A stretch of DNA of 64,000 nucleotides from Balaenoptera acutorostrata. Taxonomy: Eukaryota; Chordata; Mammalia; Artiodactyla; Balaenopteridae. The translations under genes were made by a program, and so were the position numbers. How positions within the stretch are numbered: position 1 is the stretch's first letter; the number at the start of each line of letters is the position of its first letter. The stretch is taken from positions 26,309,268-26,373,267 of the forward strand of contig NC_080074.1 of the NCBI RefSeq assembly GCF_949987535.1, read 5' to 3'. Below, piece after piece: positions 13,201 through 26,000 of this stretch. A model generated the notes under the pieces. It saw only the letters and a list, made by a program, of their open reading frames with translations, had not been told where the DNA came from and ran no database searches.

Positions 13201-16200
13201 CTTAGCTTTTAACTAGTTGCTGACACTCCATATTCTCATTAAGGTTAACTTAGTTTGCAATTTTATTGATACATATCAAAATGATTTTGTGTATAGTAAT
13301 AAATAGAGTATATCATTAAAGAATATTCTGAGAGGGAAACATCAGTCAATACGTATTTTAAAACATCAACAGTTAAAGACACGTAATACCGTTGCAAAAA
13401 TAGACCTATTGATTAAAAATAATAATAATTATCTGCCATTGGAATAGGGAGGTAACTTGAAATAGACTGTTGTTTATAAGAATCTAATGTTGACAAAGTA
13501 GGAAGTGCAAGACAATAGAAGGATTATTTGGTGAATAACCTGTTAAAATTTGAAAAACTAATTAAAATTCATACATTATTGGATACACTAAAAATAAAAT
13601 CAAAGCTAAATATAAATAGGCAGAGCACAGAGGATTTTTAGGGTAGTAAAAATACTCTGTATGATACCATAATGATGGATACATTTCATTATATATATTT
13701 GTCCAAACTCATAGAATGTACACCAAAGTGAGCCGTAATGTAAACTATGGGCTCTAGATGCTAATGATGTGTCGATGTAGGTTCATCAGTTGTAATAAAT
13801 GCCCAACTCTGGTGGGTGATGTTGATACTGAGGGAGGCTGTGCATGTGTGTAAGCAGAAGGTATATGGAAAATCTTTGTACCTTCCCCTCAACTGCTCTA
13901 AACAATAAAACTGCTCTAAAAAAATAAAGTCTTAACTTAAAAAAAAAAAAATTACATATGAAGCATTAAACTATAGGAAAACCAGGGAAAAAATAAAATT
14001 GGTTATTTATTAAAACTCTCAGGGTAGGGAGAGGAGGAGAGATGATTTTCTAAGCCCCCAAAATTAAAGAAATTATAAAGGAAAATATTGATACCTTTCA
14101 ACTCTTCTATATAATAAAAACATTATAAAGGTTTAAAATATAGTTGAAATTAAAAGATAAACAGTACATCAGAAAACATATTTGTAGCAAATACGAAAAA
14201 ATACTATTTCATTAAGAATATTAAAACTTTTATAGGTATCTGGACTAAAAATATGAACAAACAATTCACTCAGAAAAAGTATACATAATAAATACACTGT
14301 GGCATGTTTAAGATCCTCTGAATCATAAATATCGATTAAAATAAGTTATCAGTTGCCCCTACTACATTAGCAATAAAAAACTACAATACACAAAACTGGC
14401 AATCATTTAGTGAAGCTGGTATTTTCATATATAAATAATGATATATATATATTTTTTAATTTTATTTATTTATTTATTTATTTATGGCTGTGTTGGGTCT
14501 TCGTTTCTGTGCGAGGGCTTTCTCTAGTTGCGGCAAGCGGGGGCCACTCTTCATTGCGGTGCGCGGGGCTCTCACTATCGCGGCCTCTCGTTGCGGAGCA
14601 CAGGCTCCAGACGCGCAGGCTCAGTAATTGTGGCTCACGGGCCTAGTTGCTCCACGGCATGTGGGATCTTCCCAGACCAGGGCTCGAACCCGTGTCCCCT
14701 GAATTGGCAGGCAGATTCTCAACCACTGCGCCACCTGGGAAGCCCCCAATAATGATATTTTAAATTGGTATATCCTTTTAGGAAAGGTTTCTCATGATAT
14801 ATATCAAGTACTTAAAAAAAACAAACACCTTTTCATTACCATTGATATTCTGCCCCCTTCACATACACACCCAAAATGTGAAGTACAGAAAAAGACAAAT
14901 ATATCAAGATATTGACCACTGTTACTTGTAATTAAAATAATCACACAATTTATTATTCAAACACAGTACCTTTCAAGAGTGCAAGGGGCAGCATTTATAG
15001 TAATACCTGGACAACAGTTATATGGCAGAATCATATGGGCAAATTAGGATGTATGGCCATCCAACTTATAACAGCCAAAACAAGATAACTAAAAAATGAC
15101 TTAAGTCTAATAATAGAGTACCTAAATCCCATATCATATATCCCTGTAGTGGCATGTTCACTACTCCTATGTATTAAAAAAAATGTACGGGTTAGAATAC
15201 TTTAAATGTGCTATAAAATTCTATATATTATTAAAATTAAGTAAAGTCAAGCATTTATAAAAATAGAAGGAAATACTTCAAAATAAATAGTTGTTTTAGA
15301 GAGATGTTCGTGGTATGCTTCATGATACTTTAGAATGAGAGTCATTAGTTTTTCAATCTGGGCCAAGCCTACTTATTTTATGTATGGGGATACTGACACC
15401 CAGAAGTGCCACAGGACATGGTCAGAGTCACATACATACCTCTGCTAGACATGGCTGGACAAAGAAAGTAAGAATCTGTCTTCTCACTCCCAACAAGAGC
15501 TCTTGAGCCCTTCGCCAAGCCACCTTCGAGATGGCAGCAGTTTGTCTTATAACCTGATACTTGATCTTTATTTTGGTATTTAAAATAATCTCTACTCTGT
15601 TTCACAAGTCAGGATAATTTTAGGTGGCTTCTTTTAACATTTGAAATTTTGGCAAACAGGCTTTAATTGACTAGACTTATTATTCTCTAGATCTCATAAT
15701 TCTGTATTTTGTTGCTGATTTCATTACATATGTAGGGAGGAAAGAAGAAATCTAGATAATACAAAGCAAGACATGTCCTTAAATTCAAAACACTTGACTT
15801 TGGAACGTTACCCCGTCCTATATGCTAATTTCCTCTGTGCTCTGCCATCAACCGTTTCTGAGCACGCAGTCCAGGAATCTGACTGGGTGCTGTTGAATTA
15901 AAAAGTCCCCGATTCCCACAGATGACTCATTTTTAGGAAATGGTTACTGTACCTCTGAATCATTTTCTGCTTTAAGTTGATTATTCGTTGATGAGGCAAT
16001 CAAGGGATTGTAAGGCTTACTAGGAGCCCATGTATTGAAAACTTAGACCTCTAACAAGGTATGGTATTTGTTGGGTCCTCATTCTTTCACTCTGGGCCTC
16101 ATATATGAGGACAAAGTTAACTTGCATAGCTCTTAAGACTGCACATGCTATGTTTTGGTTAGTTTTGTGCTGCTAATGTTGGATGATGGTGATGGGCACT

Positions 16201-19200
16201 GATTAACTTTTAATCAACGATGCCACCTGGTGGCCAGAAAGTACATTTTGTGGTGTCCAGGCATGCTGTACCAACCTTTTTTTCTTTGATATAAATAACC
16301 TCAGTAGCATTTGAGGCATTTTTATTACTGAAGTTTTGAAAAATCCTTGTTTGGTTTGGTGGAAACAGGAAAGTCATAGAATACTAAAAGCCCAACATGG
16401 CAAATTGAGATGACTCCTCTGCTCTCCTCGATTTTTTAATGAAGCTCCAGCAGGATGCTAGGACCTAAATGATATGTAGTAAACAGTTCCAAATGACCAA
16501 TGCAGGAGTGTCTGTCTGGTTTCCCTTCCTGCGTTTCACCTGGGTTATGACAGCCACTGGGGCAGCTGGTGATTCCATTGCTCCTTCCATCTGACTCAGG
16601 GTGATCAGTCTCGTTCTTCTCATTCTGTAGTTAAGGCACTAGTGATTCTTAACTGAGGGGATCATGGTCTTGTCTTCCTAGAAAAGGTAAAAGTTCTCAA
16701 AAGGAGTAGGTACTGCAGTGAGATGCCCTGAAAATATGGATGAATACATGAGAAAGTTGAATTTCTAAAATTCAGTTTTGGAAAGGTGAATTTTGCAAGT
16801 TGAGTTTTAAGATTTTTTTTTAATTGGCAAGGAAAGTAAACCTTAACCCCATTTTCTCCTTGATTAATAACATGATTTTGCAACATTTTCATCGTGGGTT
16901 TTCTGCCCAGCCAGTTTGTGTATTTCCACTTCGTTCCTAAAAGTTTAGGTTGGCGAGCAGCAGCTGAGCTTGAGTACAAGGAAAGAAAACGTAACTCAGA
17001 AGATTATTGGGCTCAGCACAGTGATTCTGAGGTCAGGATTTCCTAATATGGACATCTTCCAGTGACCTCTTTTGGTTTAGAGAAATGTCTCAGCTTGCGT
17101 GGTTATGCTTCTGTATTGAAGAACAAGAATTGAAGACAAAATGGGAACTTGCTATGAATCTGATACTTAGGTAAATCTGCTTTCATTTCCACACTCTTCA
17201 GCTACCTGCAGCTTTAAGGAACATCCCTTTTGATTAATGAAGTAGCCCAAGAAGAGTAGGTTTTTCTCCCTAACCCTGTCGCTCTCATGGAAAAGTTAAA
17301 TATTTGGATTCACTAAACGTGGCTTATATATGGAATGCATTCTGAGTGGGGTCAGAGTGAGCTTAAGTTCATTTTTCTTCTCCAGATGAGGCTAAGTGTA
17401 GTGTATAATCAATGTATTTTGTTAATTTTTGTGGGTTTCTTATTTATTTGGTTGGAAGAATTGCTCTCCAACTTTTATGTTCAGATTACTTTCAGATCTA
17501 AATTGCTTGTGATGGTCTCTGGCAAGGTGGAACCTATGCTGTGGTGCACAGAAGCTTAACATCGTCATACACGATATCTCGCTGTGGCTTGTTGCCAGGG
17601 CTGGGTATTTATAATGTGCATGTCTAGACTCACACAGGTTCTTGGATCACTGTGTCAAAGATGTATAGTTTCAGCAGTTGGGTGTGTATGTTAGTCGTCT
17701 ATTAAGTTTGAAAATCTGGCACTAACGTCCAAGTTCTCCTTTGTGCCTTTGAGCATGACTTAATAAATCCATGGGATGAAATTATATCTGTTCCATAATA
17801 TTGCTAAATGGAGATTGGATCTGATAAAAATGCATTCAGTCTTTTAATATGACTTTCCTCTTTCCATTTCCCAACTCCCATGGGCATTAGGATTGGTTTC
17901 AGCCTTTATTGCCTTTTACCTAAAATCAGACACAGTCCTGTCTAAAAAAAAATCATTTTTTAAAATTCATTAAGCATTTCTTGTCCCTTGCATGCGAAGT
18001 CTCTGGCTAAGTGCTATGAGAGATAGAAAGATGAATCAGATGTAGGCAGGCCCTGCCCACAGGAGCCTTGAGTCTAATGAAAAAGAAAATGATAGAAGGC
18101 ATACAGTAACTGCTGTGTAATGTGTTATTCAAAGGGAAAGAATATTTCTTTCAAATGGAAAGTTTGGTAAGAGAGGAGGAACTTGAGATGAGCCTTGAAG
18201 AATTATGAGTAGAATTTTTATACGCAGAGACAGAGAAAGGATTCAGAAGAAGGGAACATTAAAGACAAGAAGTATGGAGCCAGGGAACACATGGGAAGTG
18301 TTTAAGGAATTGTGCAGAATCAGACTTAAGAACAAAGGGCCTGTGTAAGGCAGTAGCAAGAGAGAAAAGCAGAAAAGTCAACAGGGACCATGTAACGGGG
18401 ACTTGAAATTCCAGGAAATAGAATTTGTTTTAATCTGAGAGTTAATGGGAAGTCATCCAGCATTTCTCAACAGAGAAGGAAGTATTACCTTGAAATCCTA
18501 TAATATTCCTTGGTTACAGGATTTATGAAATATAACCTATTGCCTTAAATTTTTTTTCGTATTACTAGAACCACTATATACCATGTTACTCGTTTACAGA
18601 CCATCTTCATCTAGACCAGGGTTTCTCAACTGCAGCCCTATTGACATTTCGGCGCAGATAATTCTTTGTTGTAGGGCTGTCCTGTGCATTTGTAGGATGT
18701 TTAGCAGTGTCTCTGGCCTCTAACCACTAGATGCCAGTGGCATCCCCTTTTCCCCAGTTGTGATAATCAGAAATGTCTTCAGACATTTCTAAATTTCTCC
18801 TGGGGGGCAAACCTGCCCCCATTTGAGAACCACTGGTCTAGATATATGTATTGCATTTTTCTGGTGCTCTGGGCATTGTTAGACTCTTAAGATTGCCAAA
18901 TCTCAGAGTTCCTTAGACATTCAATCTATTAATGCTTGAAATTTGGTACTACACATGCATCTGATCTTGAGATTAAGGTACTTTGTGCGTGTTGGAGTTA
19001 AAGAGCTGAACTGGGCATCAGGAGACCTGGGTTTGGGTTCTGGTCCTGGCTCTGCCACAGAGAGATTGTATTACTTGAGTGAGACCGTGTCCTCGGTAGC
19101 CTGATTCCTCATCTCTAAAATCACCAGTGCAACCTCTCAGCCTCTTTCTAGCTCTGATTCTGTGTCCTGATTTCAAATTGATCCCAGGGCTTTTATTCTT

Positions 19201-20018
19201 TCATTTTTAGAAAGGTAGCACAAGCAGAATGAATATGTATATTAACCAATAAGGCTGACTAGAGTATTGAATAAGAAAGACAAATGTTTTCTCCTTAGTG
19301 CTTTATTATACTAAATACCATAACTTTTTTTCCTTTTCTAGACTATTTAAAAAATCTCTTAGAAGATGCTGGAGATTACAGAGACACTCAAGGTAAACAA
19401 TTTTTGTGGTCTCATGTGTTATAGAAGTTTTTGTATTATGTTCGTTTGAACCTGGAAAGTAAAAACGTAACAAAACCCACATACAAAACTGTGTTTTATT
19501 CATAAGAAGCCTTTTTAAACTCTGTTTTAGGCAGATTAAAATAGAACTAGATAAAGTGGTGCTGGATGCAAGTGAAATTATAGGGGCAAAAGATGCCCAT
19601 GGTCAGGCAGCCATTGGAGCCAGCCTCCTGAGAGAGTGGTCCCAGCATAGTCTGTGGTCAGGGAGCTTCGTCCTCCTGGGCTCAGTCTCTCTGTGCCGGG
19701 GTGCACTCACCTTCTCTAGATGTCCACTGCTTTCAAAAACAGAGATTGAACCAGTTGATCTGCAAGGTCCTTTCAAGCTTTAAAATCATGAGTCCATGAA
19801 GTGACCAAACTACACAAATTAGAGATAAGGTCTAAAATAGTCTATTATTCTGGGACTGTTTAATGATGGGCATTAGCCTTACCATCCTTCCACCCCCTCA
19901 CCCCAGTAGTACTTAAGGAAAATAGTCCATTACAATACAAGGGACTCATTGATATTCATGGGATAATCCACTGTGTGTGTCTGTGTCTGTGTGTGTTTGC
20001 ATGTATGTCTGCTGTCTT

Positions 20019-20066
<48 letters not shown>

Positions 20067-23000
20067 ATTTAGTTCTGTTTAGGAGAGTAGTGTTTCTTTC
20101 TATTTATTCCCAAACTACCTCTTAAATGTCATAGGTATATCCCTGGTTCTAATCTACAGAAACACATTAGACAAATCCATCTCCACGGCATTCATTTTAT
20201 GAATTTTGATCACATTCTTGTGCATCCTTTACATTATCAGATTACAAAGCTGAAAGGTTTTTAACCCATTTTTGTAGAGATTCTTATTCATTCTATTAAT
20301 CATTTTACTTCTTCTGTAACATCTTTTATTCGCAAGTGTTATGCTTTTAAAGGTGCTTTTTTAAAGGAAAAGTTTGGAGTGGGGGACATGACATGCTTCT
20401 TGTCTCTGGTAAACATATAATTTAGTTGAAGAAGAAAGTCTGTGATAGGGACTTCCCTGGTGGCGCAGTGGTTCTGACTCGCGCTCCCAATGCAGGGGGC
20501 TTGGGTTCGATCCCTGGCTGGGGAGCTGCATCCCGCGTGCATGCTGCAGCTAAGAGTTTGCATGCTGCAACTAGGGAGCCCACGTGCCGCAACTAAGACC
20601 CGGCATAACGAAATAAATAAAGAAATATTAAAAGAGAGAGAAGAGTCTATGATACCTGTCAGATAAAGAACAAAGCAGATAGCTTTAAAGTAAGGATGCA
20701 CTTAGCAGTATAGAATCATTTGGAAGACGGAGGAAAGTGTGAGGATTGAAGAGGCAGAGCTTTGCTTAGAGAGAAGTGGAACCAGAGATGAGTTGATGAG
20801 AGATGGTGGACGAGAGGAAGAGTGGGCATTCCAGGTCAGAGTCTGTCTCATGAAGATAAATATTTTAGACAGATTTTAGCAGATCGGGCCTCAAGAAAAC
20901 ATCTGTCCCAGGGCTTCTGCCTTCAAGGAAAGTGAGTTATTAGCTCCATTTTGCAGGTAAAACAAATACATGGTCAGAAATTAAGGAGCTTGTTTAAAGA
21001 AAATTACACACTTTAACAAAGACATGGCTTAGGATAAGCAGCTAACAGTGATGTGCACTGTATGGCCAGAGGCAATGCAGTAAAGTGATGAGATTGCCCA
21101 AGGGTGAGGGAAAATGAGACTAATATACCTTTGGAAGATAAGCAGAAGAGTTAAAGGAACAGAGTCACCAGGGCCTCTTAAAGGGATGATATGAGGAAAG
21201 TAGAATTGCAGAATGGATGAGAGAAGTCAGAGCTTGGAGGCCAGGTGATCAAATAGCAGCAGCTTTATTACTTCATCTATTCATTAAATTTTAAAGCTTT
21301 TATCCCTGTCCGCTGGAAGTTCAAGCAGGCCAGAAAGCAGGGAATGTGTCCAAGGTCACCTCTTGAATATCTGCCATGATGAGAGCCAGATACAGTAAAT
21401 TCTGATACGTGGTTTGAGTCTCTATAAGGAAATACAGCTTTCCTTTAATAATGGTGATAATAATACATTTAAAGACTATAGGAACCTACAGGGTTGGTAC
21501 CAGAAAGAGTATCCCTTGGTAGGTATAGTAGCTGGACCAAAACACCTCAAACCCTTTCTGGAAATAGATTTTTTTTTTTTTTAATAGTCCTTTTAGTGAC
21601 GACTACTGTCATTGCCACACCAGCCTCAGAAGGGCATGCTTCCTTCTTTAACACTCTTACCAGTTTTTCTCAATGATAGGGCTTCTGTCATATGAGATAA
21701 CCTTCTTTGTGTGGATTTCTAATTAGCATTGCAGGATGTTTAACATCCCTGGCTCCTACCCATTAAAGGCCAGTGGACCTTCCCAGTCATTGTGACAACC
21801 GAAAATTATCTTATACATGTCCAAGTGTCCCTAGGGGAACACTACTGTCTTGAATTGAGAACAACTGTAGCCCAAAAGGAGACAAAGTATAGACTTTTTT
21901 CTTTATATCTAGTTATGAAGATGATAAACTGAAGCATTCAGAAACATTTAATAAAGGCAAGAGGTTAATAAAAAGAATAAAACACAGGTGAAGCTAAATA
22001 ACCCAACTCACAAAATAATGTGTGTAATTTCCTAAGGTCTAGTATGCTTCCATGTGGCATTTCTTCCCTCTTGGGATCAGACTAAGAGAAGGCAGCTAAG
22101 CCCTGACCCTCTTAAATAGCTGGTCCTCATAATTCTGGTTTCCTATCCCAGGATCCTTCTCTCCCAAGGCAGTTTATCCTGGAATGGTCCTCAGCTTCCA
22201 GGTAAAATCCTATCCATCCTTATAAACTTCAACAGAATAATCAACTCTCAGCACAAAACAACCCTGACGTTCATACTATTGATACACATGGTCTGTAATG
22301 TATCTTTAGAGTCTTTGTTTGGCTCATTGTTTTATAAGTACTGTTTCTCCTTGGTTTTGCTCTCATCCAACCGCATCGCCTGTATTTCTGCCTACTCACA
22401 GTTAACTGGTCTCCTGCAGTGGTCCGTGGCTGTGAACTAGCTGTCTTGTCGTCTGGAGTTGCTCAGTGTTGCAATTCATTGGTAATGATAGTGATCGAAT
22501 GCCCCTTCTGTTCCTACATATTTTAGATGCCCTTGCTGTTGTTATAGAGGTAGCCAACCATGCCAATGACACCATGAAGCAAGGAGTAAGTATCTTCATT
22601 TCACGGCTGCTGTACTGTTGAACCTGGGAGCCCGTGCCTTCATATGCTCTGCATTCTCTTTCTGTAGGACAACTTTCAGAAACTTATGCAAATTCAGTAC
22701 AGCTTAAATGGACACCATGAAATAGTTCAGCCTGGACGGGTAAGTGTTTTAGACTGCCTTTTGCAAACTTAATACAATGGACCTAGGCACCATTTGTAGC
22801 TGTTTTCATTTGAGTTATGAAAATAGGTTATTTGTTATTGTTACTCTTCAGTGACCCAATCTGGATCAACTAAGTTCATTCTGTCCTTTCAAAACATTCA
22901 TGATTTAAGTCATTGTGACAAGAAGTCCAATTCAATTAGAAGAATGGCAAGGGACCCCACAGAGTAACTGATTAAATAGGATCATTTTATTGTGTAATAC

Positions 23001-26000
23001 TAGCTGACCTCACACAGCTTTAAAGACAGTTTCAATTAAAATCTTTAATGTAAGAGAAGACTATGAGGGGAGGGAGAAAATTGGTATTTTGATGTTCTTC
23101 ATAGAGCACAAAAGTGACTGAGGGAATGAATTCAGGAAAATTACGAAGTGCAGTTGTCAGGATGTTGGCTATGCCTCAAGATCAAGTACACACTCAGTCA
23201 ATTACATTTCAAACCATATGGTACCCCTGGGCTCAGTATTGGAGTTATGAAACTCTGCTGGCTTATCCAATTCCTAAGTGACTTACAGGGTTTGAAAAGA
23301 AGCCACGGCTGTAAAAAGTAACAAGGAAACTACGTCTGCCCAGCCTCCACACAAACTAATTCTGGGGAAAGAAGGTCGAAAAGGAAATTACATGTATATG
23401 TATATTGTAGTTGTGTTGTGAGGGTACTAAATGGGTGTTTGTTTGGATGAATCAGGTTTTTCTCAAAGAAGGAATTCTGATGAAGCTATCTCGGAAAGTC
23501 ATGCAGCCCCGAATGTTTTTCCTGGTAAGTGGCCACGTGTGTTTCTGTTGCGCCCGAGGCAGGGATAATTGCTTAATGAAAGGAGATGGTTGTTCAGGAC
23601 AGATAAGATTGGCACATTCAGACAGCAGTTTTAGTAGGATCTTTGACTGGCTGGATTGCTTGTTTGCATGTCAAGTATAGGAAACAAAGTCTTGTATGAT
23701 ACACAACTAGAAATTCACTTCCTTTTTGAGTTTAGTTTATTTCATCTCTGATTTGGAAAAACTGATTCAATCAGTGGTTTGTTTTGGCAGATTATAATAC
23801 CTTAGGTGGGATTTAGAATTCAGAAAACGTTAAATCTGTTACAGAACTTGGAAAGAAAGCACATTTTCTAGAAATTGCCTTCTAGTAATATTCTAATAGT
23901 ACATTCTAGGTGGTTCTGGTTTTATAAGCAGAATATAAGTATTATATTCAGAGAGTTTTAAACAAAGAGGTAATATTGTTCCTTTATTCCTGTATCTTAC
24001 CAATATCTTTGTAGCTGAAATTTGTTGCTTTACTTTGCCCTATGAAATGTTTCTACTTTCAGTTTAATGATGCTCTGTTGTATACAACACCGGTGCAGTC
24101 CGGGATGTACAAACTGAACAACATGCTCTCCTTGGCTGGAATGAAGGTCTGTGCATCTGTTAGAAGATATATTTTTACCCAAATGTATTTAGAGAAAAAG
24201 CCCTAAGATAATCATCTTCTCATATCCCTGTCTCTTCTCTCTCCATGTGTTACTGTTCATTTGTTCATTTATTCATTTTTGTAGTTATTTGTTCCCTCAT
24301 ACATTAATTTAGTCATAAGATATTTACTGAGAACTACTATAAACAAAATGTGTTATCGGTTTAGTGAAAAATATAAAGATGAATTGAAGCATTCTTTTGT
24401 CTCCACCTCTACTCCAGTCCCTCCAGGAGTTTAGCAACTAGTTGGGAAGCTAATACGCTGCATATCAATACCTATAAAATAGATTGTAATAAATATCACT
24501 ATAAAGGCACAGTTAAAGTTTGAGGGAGCTCAGAAAATAAAGAACGTGCAGCTTTTGGTGGGACATGGTAGAGGGATTGGTGGTAGTTAGGAAGAGGGAG
24601 ACTTGAGGAAGTCTTTTTGGAGGAAGAGCCAAGAGCCTTACAGAATTGGTCACATTTGGCCATGCTGAGATGTAGGGAAAGGCATTCTAGGTACAGGGAA
24701 TAGTGTGAGCAAAGGCCTGAAGGTGGGGAAGTTGGGCCTTCATGTATGTGGGTATTTAAATTCATCTGGAGCACAGAGCAGATGAGGGAGAGTGATGGTA
24801 GATCAAGCTGGATATGAAGGCTGGGCGTGGGTGTCAGCAGTGGGGGCATTGGGCAATTTTAGCTGTGCTTCAGCAGTGAGGTTTTCAATTGGATGAGTCT
24901 GCTCAATCATTTTGTTTTCTTCCAGGTCAGAAAACCCACCCAAGAGGCATATCAGAATGAACTAAAGATTGAAAGTGTAGAACGTTCCTTCATACTCTCA
25001 GCCAGGTAAATTTTAAAAATGTATAGGTGAACATTTGTCAGTATTGCAGAGTCAGACATCTCCAGCATTTTTCACATTTAGGTTAACTAGTAAGCTTATT
25101 TTTTTCCCTTTCTTTTCTCTCCTAATACCATGCAGTTTACTCTTGATTTACCATGTAGGTAGAATGTCTAAGAGCTGATGCAATAGTGTGCTAGAAGTAC
25201 AAAGACTAAAATGTTCCTCTGAATGGAATAATAATGCCGAAAAGTGCTTTGCTGATCATTTTTTTAAAGTGGTTATTTCAAGTCATTTTACAATGATAAC
25301 GTAATGTTTTTAAAAACATCTAGTGCTTTATAGTTTACTAGGAAGCTTTCGTGTAACATTCAGAGGTCATAACAAATCTACTGAGGTAGGTGTCATAAAA
25401 AGGAGGAAGACTAAGTTACAGAAAAATTGAGTTGATTTCTTAAGGATGCATAGCTGGCAAAGTCAGGATACAGGTAGAAACTTTCTGCTTTTAAATCTGT
25501 TGTTATTGTGACACACCACATTGCCTCAAATCGGAACCTACAGTGACTTATGTGTAAATCAAAATATATTACCATAATGTAAATCAAGTACTGAGGAAAC
25601 CTGGGGCTGTGTGACTCAGACACGCATATTATTCAGTTTTGGCTGAGTGGTAGAAGTGCATGTGTGGCAGGATTTGACTGGTGAAGGGAGAGCCACCAAC
25701 AGCCATAGCTTGCTCCACTGCTGAATCTGCATAACAAGTCTGGGAGGCTCTCAGATCTCACCTTTGACATAATAAAAATAGAGGAAACATTGATGTAGCG
25801 CTTACTTTGTGCCAGGGACAATCCTAAGCACTTTCTGTGTATTAATTCATCAAATCTTCACAATAACCTTTTAAGGTAAGTTACTACTATTATACCCATT
25901 TTATGGTGAAAAAAGCCAGCCAGCTGTTAAGTAGCAGAGCAGTGGAGCTGAAATTTGAATCTGACACTAAAATTCATGCTTTTAACCATTCTGATATTGC

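Larger units (their letters stand above)
3015..19341 (+). other. FGD6: Large FGD6 intron (16.3 kb)
   Basis: This intron holds SINEs at 3923, 7935, 9248, 9639, 10896, 12030 and 14445, two L1M 3' ends, an LTR-like repeat, a Tigger-like element, a MER5A element and a poly(T)-only insertion. The stretches 4131-5190, 5410-7190, 11215-12016, 12170-13650 and 15290-18600 show no exon and no repeat I can name with confidence. Some 26-60 residue open frames here have no recognisable homology. Confidence 0.85.
19393..22526 (+). other. FGD6: FGD6 intron
   Basis: Contains a CA/TG microsatellite near 20 kb, a SINE at 20448 and a worn hAT fragment near 21.8 kb. The rest shows no exon I can support. Confidence 0.85.
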
